Shown one piece after another: positions 1 through 7,880 of a stretch of 64,000 nucleotides of DNA. The notes below the pieces were generated by a model. The model saw only the letters and a program-made list of their open reading frames with translations. It made no database searches and had not been told where the DNA came from. Origin of the DNA: Pseudooceanicola sp. (GTDB lineage Bacteria; Pseudomonadota; Alphaproteobacteria; Rhodobacterales; Rhodobacteraceae); assembly GCF_029213205.1 (NCBI RefSeq), contig NZ_JARGNH010000020.1:1-64000 (forward strand). Reading direction: 5' to 3'. The position numbers and the translations under genes are program-made. Each line of letters starts with the position of its first letter. Positions within the stretch are counted from its first letter, which is position 1.

Positions 1-2
1 CC

Positions 3-332
3 TTGGCGAGAAAATTCTACTTATGCAGCCCCCTACTTTCGGGGGGGATTACCCGCGGCACCTATCCTGGTCCCAGGTTTTCAGGGTATTTAGGCACCGT
101 AACGCGCGCGCGGGGTGAGGTCTTAGGCAATACGGATTTACCGGTAGTCACAACGCGGGCGAACTGGCGGTGCGGCGCGCGGACCCGCAAGGGCACTCCA
201 TGCCGGGCAAGGGCGATGCCGGGCAAGACGCGGTGCAGGTTTCACGGAGGGCTATCGACCGGCCCCAAGACCCGCGAAGGCCGCGAACGCATAGCCGAGG
301 CGCAGCGGCGGCGCTGGGCGACCAAGAAATGA
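3..332 (+). CDS. HGG-STG domain small zinc-finger-like protein
   Basis: The C-terminal half carries the block CGARTRKGTPCRA, then TRCRFHGGLSTGPKT and REGRERI. This is the signature of short alphaproteobacterial HGGxSTG proteins that are often found in phage-derived and island DNA. The three cysteines and the histidine (C-x10-C, then C-x2-H) could bind a metal; that is inference. Biochemical function is unknown. The only in-frame start is a TTG at the window edge with no visible ribosome binding site, and the first 50 or so residues do not resemble the family. The true start may therefore lie further in or outside the window. A broken second copy lies near 1131-1337. Confidence 0.6.
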   Translation: MARKFYLCSPLLSGGITRGTYPGPRFSGYLGTVTRARGEVLGNTDLPVVTTRANWRCGARTRKGTPCRARAMPGKTRCRFHGGLSTGPKTREGRERIAEAQRRRWATKK

Positions 333-421
333 AGGGTTTAGGTGCAGACCGAATTGTCGATAAACCCGAATGGCGAAGGCGCGGCACTTGGAACTTCAGA
401 AATAACGACTTCAGAGGAAAC

Positions 422-895
422 CTACTTCTGGACCTGAAGAAAAAGCGGGGAGTCATCTTCAAGGCCGTAAATTGCCTTCATATCATCCCAAGACGCAATA
501 TTTGGCAATTTGCCGGGGAGGTCAGAAATCTGAATATCGATTCCAGATTTCTGAACTGCATCTGAAATTTTGGTAACTTTTGTTTCGAGAGAGGCGAGTT
601 GACCGGTCTGCTCAGCACTTTGGACCATCAGCTGAGATAGCTGACCTTGCAGGCGGTCAACAGCTTTTGTCGTGCCATCAAGCGACCTGCCGATACGGTT
701 GGAGTTAGCTTCAAGTGCAGAACTAAGCCGGTTGAGCGAACCATCTAGTCCCGAAAGGGTATTCTCGGTACTCGAAGTGTTTGCACGTACGACGTAATCA
801 GCGACGTAGAACGAAATTACCCCTGCCGAGGCGGAAGTCAAAATGAACGATATGGCCACGCGAAGCGCCCAAATTTTCCAAGACAACTCACTCAT
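422..895 (-). CDS. Membrane-anchored coiled-coil protein, function unknown
   Basis: A 157-residue protein that I do not recognise as a named family. Residues about 8-33 form one hydrophobic segment (WALRVAISFILTSASAGVIS). Residues 45-115 are rich in leucine, serine, asparagine and glutamine in a heptad-like pattern (LDGSLNRLSSALEANSNRIG), as expected of a coiled coil. The C-terminal 40 residues are acidic. It probably sits in the inner membrane with the coiled coil outside the bilayer. The ATG is preceded by AAGGAG about 11 bases upstream. It lies alone on the minus strand between two HGG-STG copies in an accessory stretch. Confidence 0.6.
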   Translation of the reverse strand: MSELSWKIWALRVAISFILTSASAGVISFYVADYVVRANTSSTENTLSGLDGSLNRLSSALEANSNRIGRSLDGTTKAVDRLQGQLSQLMVQSAEQTGQLASLETKVTKISDAVQKSGIDIQISDLPGKLPNIASWDDMKAIYGLEDDSPLFLQVQK

Positions 896-1130
896 TTATG
901 CCACACTCCTTGGACGGGTTCCTTCTTCTTGCAGTTTCCTTAATGCATTGTCAAAGAGGCGCGCGCTGTCATGCTCATGAAGAGACCCTTTGGCTAGCTA
1001 ACCGCCGTGGGCGATTTTTCCCGGGGCAGGAAATCTCCGAGACGCGTCAACGGTGCAACCGACCGGCCAAGCAAAATCCCGCAGCAACCGTTGACCTTCG
1101 TGAATATGCCCCCGACCGGATATTGCGGGC

Positions 1131-1337
1131 GCGGGGCATGTCTGGGGTCTTGACGCGTGCATGCGAAAGGAAACGCCATGCCGCGTAACGGCGATGCCCA
1201 GCAAGACCCGATGCAGGTTTCACGGCGGACTATAGACCGGCCCTAAGACCCGCGCAGGCCGAGAACGCATAGCCGAGGCGCAACGGCGGCGCTGGGCGCG
1301 ATGGCGGGCAGGACACAAGCGACCTGACAAAACCTGA
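1131..1337 (+). pseudogene. Decayed copy of the HGG-STG gene
   Basis: Read in the frame whose codons start at positions divisible by three, this stretch gives RKETPCRVTAM, KTRCRFHGGL, a stop (TAG at 1233-1235), TGPKTRAGRERI and AEAQRRRW. It aligns residue for residue with the protein encoded at 3-332. The stop falls exactly where the intact copy has the serine of STG, and there is no in-frame start upstream. The DNA from about 1160 to 1300 is closely similar to 185-325, so this is a degraded duplication. The surrounding non-coding DNA (896-1130 and 1338-1596) shows no other gene that I can support. Confidence 0.7.
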
Positions 1338-1596
1338 TACGCTGCTACGTCGCCACATCACTCGGACCAGTAGCACCCCTTGGGGGGCAGGTATCGTTCC
1401 AAATGCTTTCACCGGACTGCAACCGACTGCCCCGGCATTGGCGCGCGTGCGCGATTCAGACATTTAGAGAAAGAACGTTGGCCCTAACACACCGTTCACC
1501 CATGCACTTCACGGTTTCCAAGCGCAAATGAGATGGCGGGCATTTTGGCGGGCAAGACTCAGCATCTGCAAATTTATTCAATGATTTCAAAGGTAG

Positions 1597-1611
1597 GTGG
1601 CGGAGACGATG
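1597..1611. repeat. attL-like core, displaced 3' end of tRNA-Ser
   Basis: GTGGCGGAGACGATG is identical to 13697-13711, the CCA end plus acceptor and part of the T-arm of the tRNA-Ser gene read on the opposite strand. It lies 155 bp upstream of the integrase start. Identity stops at 1611 on the element side. Confidence 0.8.
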
Positions 1612-1741
1612 TCCGTATAACCATCGTTTTTCTGGGTTTGCCGAAGTTCGTCAGGGTACGGGATAGCCAAATAAAAACAGCTTGTTAAATCCATACCTGT
1701 CCATTGATGTTCACACGGGTTCACGTTAAACCACGAAATAG

Positions 1742-1762
1742 TGTGGGAACAAATGTGGGAAC
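1742..1762. promoter_or_regulatory. Presumed integrase arm-type sites, left end
   Basis: Two direct copies of TGTGGGAAC start at 1742 and 1754, just before the integrase start. The same pair with the same 12-bp spacing occurs at 13622-13642 near the other end. Repeats in both flanks of an integrase attachment site are typical of arm-type binding sites. Binding itself is inferred. Confidence 0.55.
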
Positions 1763-1766
1763 GATC

Positions 1767-2942
1767 ATGGCTCTCAGCGCTCAAAAGGTTAAGGTAGCCC
1801 AACCTGGACGGCATGGTGATGGGCGTGGTCTCTTCCTGTATGTAAAACCCTCCGGTGCGCGCTCCTGGGTGCTGCGCTATCAGTTGCAGGGCCGCCGCCG
1901 CGATTTAGGTCTTGGGCCTTATCCAGAAGTAAGCCTTGCCATGGCTCGTGAGCGTGCAGCAGACGCGCGGAGGCTGATTGTTGAAGGCAAAGACCCTATA
2001 GCCAAGAAGCGACAGGCCAAGCCAAAGACTTTCAAAGAGGCTGCTCTCGAATTGATCGAAAGAAAACGCCCAGGTTGGAAAAATGCCAAACACGCGGCTC
2101 AATGGACTGCGACTCTCGAAGCCTACGTTTTCCCGAAAATAGGACAGGTGCAGGTCGCCAAGATCGAAACTGCCGACGTGATCGGCGCACTAACCCCGAT
2201 TTGGTCGAAGAAGCCCGAAACCGCGAACCGTGTACGCCAACGTATCGAAGCCGTGATCGATTACGCCTCAGCTCTCGGTGTGCGCTCTGGAGACAATCCG
2301 GCTCGGTGGCGAGGGCATTTAGACCACCTTTTGCCCAAGCCGACGAAAGTTCGGGCAGTCAAGCATCACCCAGCGCTCGCTCACAGGGAAATTGCCACCT
2401 TTCTGCAAGAGCTTTCGAGGCGTAGCGGTGTTGCGGCCCGGGCGCTTCGCTTCACAGTTCTTACAGCCGCGCGCTCTGGTGAGACACGCGGTCTCAAGTG
2501 GGACGAAATAGATCTGGAGAACCGAATCTGGACAATCCCCGGCGACCGCATGAAGGCAGGGAAAGAACATCGTGTCCCGTTGAGCGCCGACGCCATCGCT
2601 TGCCTCGGTCCGCGCCGAGGCGACGACACGCTTGCGTTCGAGAGCGAAACCAAACCCGGCAAACCCATTTCAGATATGAGCATGACAGCCGTGTTGCGCC
2701 GCATGGGTCGTAACAAGATCACGGTTCACGGCTTTCGGTCCACATTTCGTGATTGGGCCGGTGAAACCACTGGCTTTCCGCGTGAGGTAATCGAAGCTGC
2801 ACTGGCGCATGGAATAAAGGACAAAGCGGAAGCCGCTTATGCACGCTCAGACCTCTTTGATAAGCGGCGCGATCTTATGGATGCCTGGTCGAGGGTGGCT
2901 TGCCAGCGTGAGGCTGGGGCAAATGCCGTCGTGCTGGCTTAA
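1767..2942 (+). CDS. int: P4-type tyrosine recombinase integrase
   Basis: A site-specific integrase that would insert and excise the element at tRNA-Ser. The N-terminus (KVAQPGRHGDGRGLFLYV) is the arm-binding DUF4102 type domain. A SAM-like core-binding domain follows (about residues 100-190), then the catalytic domain. Catalytic residues visible are Arg in TAARSGETRGLKW, the box HGFRSTFRDW (His-x-x-Arg), a second His in ALAHGIKDKAEAAY, and the nucleophile Tyr in AYARSDLFDKRR. The ATG at 1767 (391 residues) gives the usual family N-terminus; the open frame extends to 1704 through the arm-site repeats. It lies directly inside attL, as expected for the enzyme of this element. Confidence 0.9.
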   Translation: MALSAQKVKVAQPGRHGDGRGLFLYVKPSGARSWVLRYQLQGRRRDLGLGPYPEVSLAMARERAADARRLIVEGKDPIAKKRQAKPKTFKEAALELIERKRPGWKNAKHAAQWTATLEAYVFPKIGQVQVAKIETADVIGALTPIWSKKPETANRVRQRIEAVIDYASALGVRSGDNPARWRGHLDHLLPKPTKVRAVKHHPALAHREIATFLQELSRRSGVAARALRFTVLTAARSGETRGLKWDEIDLENRIWTIPGDRMKAGKEHRVPLSADAIACLGPRRGDDTLAFESETKPGKPISDMSMTAVLRRMGRNKITVHGFRSTFRDWAGETTGFPREVIEAALAHGIKDKAEAAYARSDLFDKRRDLMDAWSRVACQREAGANAVVLA

Positions 2943-3049
2943 ACAAGTGTTGTGGATGATGTGCGCTTGCATCGATATCTGATGGCGCGTTGCGGTCCGT
3001 TTCGAAACACAGTTGCCGTAACTCACTGGTCAATGCAAAGAATCTTGCC

Positions 3050-3084
3050 CAACAAAAGGAAACGCAGGCCGTAGCCTGCGTTTC
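3050..3084 (-). terminator. Rho-independent terminator ending the tracrRNA
   Basis: On the minus strand GAAACGCAGGC pairs perfectly with GCCTGCGTTTC across a 4-base loop, followed by CTTTTGTT. It probably doubles as the last tracrRNA hairpin. A plus-strand role for the integrase transcript is less likely, as no T-run follows on that side. Confidence 0.75.
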
Positions 3085-3143
3085 AATGTGGTGCAATCGA
3101 ATGCTTGTTAACGGCTCGACCGCGAATTTTGAACAGGTGTACC
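3052..3143 (-). ncRNA. tracrRNA candidate of the II-C CRISPR system
   Basis: Plus-strand bases 3112-3136 match the CRISPR repeat (reverse-complement orientation) in 24 of 25 positions, including 19 identical bases at 3118-3136. Read on the minus strand this is an anti-repeat. It is followed by a short GCA...TGC stem (about 3093-3104), a perfect 11-bp hairpin (3059-3069 with 3074-3084, loop of 4) and a T-rich tail. That order (anti-repeat, nexus-like stem, terminator hairpin) is the tracrRNA layout. It is transcribed away from cas9, in the same direction as the presumed crRNAs. The 5' end is not fixed, because I see no convincing promoter between 3144 and 3246. Confidence 0.8.
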
Positions 3144-3246
3144 TTCGCATGGAAGTTTGCTCCCTTCAATGAAAATTTGAGTTGAGATGAGAAATTTTGA
3201 ATGCAATCCTCTCTTGTATTGACATAATTTCTTGCGGAGCTGAGTC

Positions 3247-6200
3247 GTGCGTCTTGGATTGGATATTGGAACGAATTCGATTGGTTGGTGGCTCTATGCG
3301 GCAAATAATGGCGAAATCACGGAGGTCGTAGACGGTGGTGTGCGGATATTTTCCGATGGTCGCGACCCGAAGTCCAAGGCTTCGCTTGCCGTAGATCGCC
3401 GTGCCGCCCGCGCGCAACGCCGCCGTCGCGACAGGTTTCTACGCCGCAAAACCGCGTTGATGAGGCGTATGGCCGAGGTAGGGCTGATGCCCAATGACCC
3501 GGAGGAAGCCAACGCACTGGAACACCTCGATCCTTACAGGTTGAGGGCTGAAGGGTTGGATCTGGAATTGCCGTTGACCCATCTCGGGAGGGCCCTGTTT
3601 CATCTGAACCAGCGGCGCGGTTTCAAATCCAATCGCAAGACAGACCGTGGCGACAATGAAAGCGGCAAGATAAAGGATGCCACCGCACGGTTGGATCAGA
3701 TGATGATGATCAAACATGCGCGAACCTATGGCGAATTTCTGCATATGCGCCGCGCTGCTGCCCCTGACCCAAAACAGGTGCCGCCTGTTCGCACCCGTCT
3801 GTCAGTTGCGCGGCGTGATAATGCCGAAAAAGAGGAATCAGGCTATGATTTTTATCCTGACCGTCGCCATCTGGCGGAAGAGTTCGCCAAGCTATGGGCC
3901 TCTCAAGCCAGGTTTCACGCAAGTTTGACCGATGAGCTGCGCGACGAAATCCAGCTGATCATATTTCATCAACGGCCTTTGAAAGCACCGGCAGTCGGGC
4001 TGTGCCTGTTCACCGATGAAAGGCGCATCCCGTCGGCGCATCCCCTGAATCAGCGTCGCATTCTGGTAGAAAGCGTCAACGCGTTGCGGGTTGCTGAAAG
4101 AGGCGCACCCTCACGCGGGTTGTTGAAGGAAGAGCGGGACAAGATCGTCCATGCGTTGGACAACAAGAAGCATACAAAATCTCTGGCGGGGATGACACTG
4201 AAGCTCAAGGCATTGGGCAAGGTAATCGGCTTGCGGCCTGAACAGTCCTTTACGCTGGAGACTGCCAACCGCGATGCTATCGCCTGTGACCCTGTCCGCG
4301 CCAGTCTGTCGCATCCTGATCGCTTTGGGCCACGTTGGTCTGGGCTGGCTCCAGCGGCGCAATGGCAGGTAATCGAGCGCATTCGAGCGGTGCAAAGTGA
4401 GGCGGAGCATCACGCGCTGGTCGATTGGCTGATGGCGACCCATGGGCTGGACCGTGATCATGCAGACGGGGTTGCACATGCGCCTTTGCCTGACGGCTAC
4501 GGGCGACTGGGAATTACGGCAACCACCCGCATACTTGCTGCGCTGGAAGAGGAAGTGGTCCCTTATAGCGAGGCTGTTGCACGCTGTGGTTGGCGTCACT
4601 CGGATGACCGGACAGGCGAGGTGTTGGACGCACTGCCTTATTATGGAAAGATTCTGGAGCGGCATGTGATTCCGGGGACATACGATGAAAAGGACGGTGA
4701 CATTACCCGCTATGGCCGCATCACCAACCCCACGGTGCATATCGGCCTGAACCAACTGCGGCGTTTGGTGAACCGAATAATATGTGTTTACGGAAAACCC
4801 GATGAAATTGTTGTCGAGCTCGCCCGTGATCTGAAACTATCAGAGGACCAAAAGCGCGAGGTCCAAAGCACGATCAGGAAAAACACCGACGCCGCGATCA
4901 AGCGAGGCGAAAAGCTGGAGGAAATGGGCGTCCGCAATACGGGCGCAAATCGAATGATACTTCGCCTCTGGGAAGACTTGAACGAGGATGCGATGGCGCG
5001 GAATTGCCCTTATTCCGGCCAGCGGATCTGTGCCTCAATGCTATTTGACGGCTCTTGCGACGTGGATCACATCCTGCCTTATTCGCGCACCCTTGACGAT
5101 GGGTTTTCCAATCGCACGCTGTGTTTGAAGGAATATAATCGGCAAAAGACGAACAAAACCCCGTGGGAGGCGTGGGGTGATACACCCCAATGGCCCGCAA
5201 TTGAAGCCAATCTGAAAAACCTGCCTGCAAACAAGGCTTGGCGCTTTGCTCCTGACGCGATGGAACGGTTCGAGGGAGAGAACGAGTTTTCGGCCCGCGC
5301 GCTCAAGGATACCCAATATCTGTCCCGCATCGCCCGCGCCTATCTGGACGCGCTTTATGACGGACAGGATGGCAAAAACCACGTTTGGGTTGTGCCCGGG
5401 CGCCTGACGGAAATGCTGCGCCGCCATTGGGGTCTGAACGGCATCGAGGCACTCACAGATCACAATGCTGCCACCGTCAAGGCCAAGAATCGTAGCGATC
5501 ATCGTCACCATGCCATTGACGCCGCTGTTATTGCCGCGACTGACCGGTCTCTAGTCAAGCGGATCGCGGATATGGCTAAACGGGACGAGTTGGGTGGGGT
5601 CGAACAGGTGGCGCGCTCTGTTCTGCCGCCCTGGGACGGATTTCGTGCGGACATCGCCAAACAAGTGGCGCGTATTATCGTCAGCCACCGGGCGGATCAT
5701 GGGCGCATTGATCCAACCCTACGCAAATCTGGCAGGGACAGCACTAGCGGCCAGTTGCACAATGATACCGCTTATGGGCTTGCAGGTGGCGATCTTGTGG
5801 TCACCCGGAAACCACTGACCTCTATCAAGCCAAATGAAATTGACCCCACCGCGGGGGGCGCGACTATTCGGGATGCCGATTTACGCCGTCACCTCAAGCG
5901 GGTTACACGTGGATTGGATGGAAAAGCATTTGAGCAAGCCATAGTCGGTTTCGCGAATGCACCCAAATTGCCGGATCAATCGGACAATCCTTACTACCGA
6001 ATCCGTCGCGTGCGGTTGGAGGACACCCTGCAAAAGTCCGCGCGCGTGGATATTTCCGACACATCTGGAAAGCCGTTCAAAGCCTATAAAGGCGACAGCA
6101 ACCATTGCTACGAGATATGGCGTCTTCCGGATGGAAAGATAAAGCCACCGGTCGTCACTACTTTCGAGGCGCATCAGCTGGGGGTTGAGAGAAAGCCACA

Positions 6201-6489
6201 CCCTGCCGCCAAACGCCTCATGCGCTTATTCAAGCGGGACATGGTGGCGCTGGAACGGGATGGCGAGACGACTATTGGCTATATTCAGAAGCTCGACTTA
6301 GCGCACGGTCTCTTCATCGCCCCTCATACTGAGGCGAATGCCGATGCCAGGAGCCGAGATAAAACAGACTCATTCAAATTGCTCCAGATGGGTGCGGGGA
6401 CACTAGAAAAATCTCGTGTTCGCCGAGTTTTTGTCGATGAAATAGGTGGAGTAAAGGACCCGGGGCCAGGCCAATTTTCTCGAAACTAG
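3247..6489 (+). CDS. cas9: Cas9, type II-C RNA-guided DNA endonuclease
   Basis: 1080 residues, close to the compact Neisseria Cas9. RuvC-I is LGLDIGTNSIGW with Asp6. The arginine-rich bridge helix spans about 44-75 (DRRAARAQRRRRDRF). RuvC-II is EIVVELARD with Glu524. The HNH domain has DVDHILPYSRTLDD with His608 and Asn631. RuvC-III is HRHHAIDAAVIAATD with His755 and Asp758. Both nuclease sites look intact. The C-terminal part (about 780-1080) holds the PAM-interacting region by family analogy. The start is GTG at 3247 with GGAG eight bases upstream. With tracrRNA and crRNA it would cut invading DNA. The absence of csn2 or cas4 makes the locus II-C. Cas1 follows after a 65-base gap. Confidence 0.97.
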   Translation: MRLGLDIGTNSIGWWLYAANNGEITEVVDGGVRIFSDGRDPKSKASLAVDRRAARAQRRRRDRFLRRKTALMRRMAEVGLMPNDPEEANALEHLDPYRLRAEGLDLELPLTHLGRALFHLNQRRGFKSNRKTDRGDNESGKIKDATARLDQMMMIKHARTYGEFLHMRRAAAPDPKQVPPVRTRLSVARRDNAEKEESGYDFYPDRRHLAEEFAKLWASQARFHASLTDELRDEIQLIIFHQRPLKAPAVGLCLFTDERRIPSAHPLNQRRILVESVNALRVAERGAPSRGLLKEERDKIVHALDNKKHTKSLAGMTLKLKALGKVIGLRPEQSFTLETANRDAIACDPVRASLSHPDRFGPRWSGLAPAAQWQVIERIRAVQSEAEHHALVDWLMATHGLDRDHADGVAHAPLPDGYGRLGITATTRILAALEEEVVPYSEAVARCGWRHSDDRTGEVLDALPYYGKILERHVIPGTYDEKDGDITRYGRITNPTVHIGLNQLRRLVNRIICVYGKPDEIVVELARDLKLSEDQKREVQSTIRKNTDAAIKRGEKLEEMGVRNTGANRMILRLWEDLNEDAMARNCPYSGQRICASMLFDGSCDVDHILPYSRTLDDGFSNRTLCLKEYNRQKTNKTPWEAWGDTPQWPAIEANLKNLPANKAWRFAPDAMERFEGENEFSARALKDTQYLSRIARAYLDALYDGQDGKNHVWVVPGRLTEMLRRHWGLNGIEALTDHNAATVKAKNRSDHRHHAIDAAVIAATDRSLVKRIADMAKRDELGGVEQVARSVLPPWDGFRADIAKQVARIIVSHRADHGRIDPTLRKSGRDSTSGQLHNDTAYGLAGGDLVVTRKPLTSIKPNEIDPTAGGATIRDADLRRHLKRVTRGLDGKAFEQAIVGFANAPKLPDQSDNPYYRIRRVRLEDTLQKSARVDISDTSGKPFKAYKGDSNHCYEIWRLPDGKIKPPVVTTFEAHQLGVERKPHPAAKRLMRLFKRDMVALERDGETTIGYIQKLDLAHGLFIAPHTEANADARSRDKTDSFKLLQMGAGTLEKSRVRRVFVDEIGGVKDPGPGQFSRN

Positions 6490-6554
6490 GATATACTCGA
6501 ATTCTTGGCAAAAATGGAATCTTGACGTTTCGAGTTTTTATTGGAGGCAATGTA

Positions 6555-7466
6555 TTGGATCAGATTATTGATATTGCAACTGATGGCCGACACTTGTCAC
6601 TTGACCGGGGATTCTTGAAGGTTTCAGAAGGCGGCAGCGAGGTTGGCCGCACTCCGCTGGACCAAATTGCAGGTGTGATTGTTCATGCCCATGGAACGAC
6701 TTGGTCAACATCGTTGTTGACCGAATTGGCCGATAGAGGCGCGCCGGTGGTACTATGTGCCGCGAACCATGCGCCAAAATCGGTTCTGATGCCGCTGGAC
6801 GGTCATCATGCCCAAGGCGCACGTATGCGTGCTCAGTGGCAAGCAAAAGCACCGCTGGTCAAGCAGGCCTGGAAACATGTGGTGATTGCCAAGATCCAAA
6901 TGCAGGCCGCCGCACTAGCGGCGAATGGCGAATCGTCAGCGCCGCTGAGCATGTTCGCCCGCAAGGTCACCTCCGGAGATGGCAACAACATAGAAGCGCA
7001 GGCCGCGCGCTATTATTGGCCGCGCATGATGGGGCCGGACTTTCGCCGCGATACCGGAGCAGATGCGGAAAACGCGCTACTGAACTACGGCTATACCGTG
7101 CTACGCGCCGCCACAGCTCGCGCTGTTGTCGGTGCCGGGTTGCATCCTACCATTGGCATTTTCCACTCCAATCGGGGCAACGCATTTGCCCTGGCCGATG
7201 ATTTGATGGAACCGTTCCGCCCCTTGGTCGACTGCGCTGTGCGCAGCATTGTTGAACGTTCTGGGGCCAAATTGGATACCGAAGCGAAACAAGCCTTGGC
7301 ACGTCTCATCGCCATTGACCTGCCATTGGGTGAAGGAGTGACACCTGTTTCTGTTGCTCTGACAAAACTGGCGACTTCGTTGGGGCAGAGCTTTGAAACC
7401 GGCAAACTGGCTTTGGCTCTTCCTAATCCCCCCGATTCCTTGACGCTGGCGAGGCTTGGGGCGTGA
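6555..7466 (+). CDS. cas1: Cas1, CRISPR integrase subunit
   Basis: Inserts new spacers together with Cas2. I chose the TTG at 6555 because GGAGG lies 7-11 bases upstream and because the resulting N-terminus (DQIIDIATDGRHLSLDRGF) matches type II Cas1 proteins, giving 303 residues. The frame is open back to 6522. Metal-binding residues expected of Cas1 are visible: Glu in GNNIEAQAARYYW, His in GLHPTIGIFHSN and the acidic pair in ALADDLMEPFRP. The C-terminal part is all-helical as in the family. It overlaps cas2 by four bases, so the two are translationally coupled. Confidence 0.95.
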   Translation: MDQIIDIATDGRHLSLDRGFLKVSEGGSEVGRTPLDQIAGVIVHAHGTTWSTSLLTELADRGAPVVLCAANHAPKSVLMPLDGHHAQGARMRAQWQAKAPLVKQAWKHVVIAKIQMQAAALAANGESSAPLSMFARKVTSGDGNNIEAQAARYYWPRMMGPDFRRDTGADAENALLNYGYTVLRAATARAVVGAGLHPTIGIFHSNRGNAFALADDLMEPFRPLVDCAVRSIVERSGAKLDTEAKQALARLIAIDLPLGEGVTPVSVALTKLATSLGQSFETGKLALALPNPPDSLTLARLGA

Positions 7467-7807
7467 ACGCGCCTGTAACATATTTGTCGGGGTATCGTCT
7501 GATGTGGATTCTCGTGATGTTCGATTTACCCACCGATACTAAGCAGCAGCGCAAAGAAGCGGGAGCATTTCGCAACTTTCTGCTGGATGATGGCTTCGAG
7601 CGCAGCCAATTCTCAGTCTACGCGCGATTTGTCAACGGCAAGGAGGCTTTTGCCACTCGTGTCACTCGAATCGAACGACATCTGCCGTCATCTGGCGACA
7701 TACAAATCCTGAACTTCACGGACCGGCAGTACCGAGATGTCGTACATTTCTCGGATCAAGGCCGAAGAAATGCCAGGGAAAACCCTCAGCAACTGGTGAT
7801 GTTTTGA
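7463..7807 (+). CDS. cas2: Cas2, CRISPR adaptation subunit
   Basis: A small ferredoxin-fold protein forming the adaptation complex with Cas1. The core is MWILVMFDLPTDTKQQRKEA with the conserved FDLP and its Asp, followed by FERSQFSVYARF, the usual Cas2 strand. The GTG at 7463 overlaps the cas1 stop, giving 114 residues; type II Cas2 proteins often start near YLSGYR or at the internal ATG (7502), so the first 6-13 residues may be extra. The array begins 73 bp after the stop. Confidence 0.93.
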   Translation: MNAPVTYLSGYRLMWILVMFDLPTDTKQQRKEAGAFRNFLLDDGFERSQFSVYARFVNGKEAFATRVTRIERHLPSSGDIQILNFTDRQYRDVVHFSDQGRRNARENPQQLVMF

Positions 7808-7880
7808 TGCGATTCGGGTGGAAAGGCTTCAATAGGACACAGAAAATTCCCTTTTCTTACAGGGCTTTATCTGATGATCG
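7808..7880. promoter_or_regulatory. Probable CRISPR leader between cas2 and the array
   Basis: 73 bp of relatively AT-rich sequence (for example AGAAAATTCCCTTTTCTT) abuts the first repeat, which is perfect. The damaged terminal repeat is at the opposite end, which is usually leader-distal, so adaptation probably occurs on this side. Presumed crRNA transcription runs toward this leader, so it is an integration leader rather than a promoter. This is inference. Confidence 0.45.

Noticed and set aside
2990-3172. 60-codon plus-strand frame before cas9
   Set aside because: It crosses the tracrRNA hairpin and anti-repeat and has no protein-like composition; the RNA gene explains the sequence better.
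3190-3246. TTGACA at 3219-3224 as a cas9 -35 box
   Set aside because: It is only about 24 bp from the start codon and no -10 follows at 16-18 bp, so it cannot serve cas9 in the usual way.
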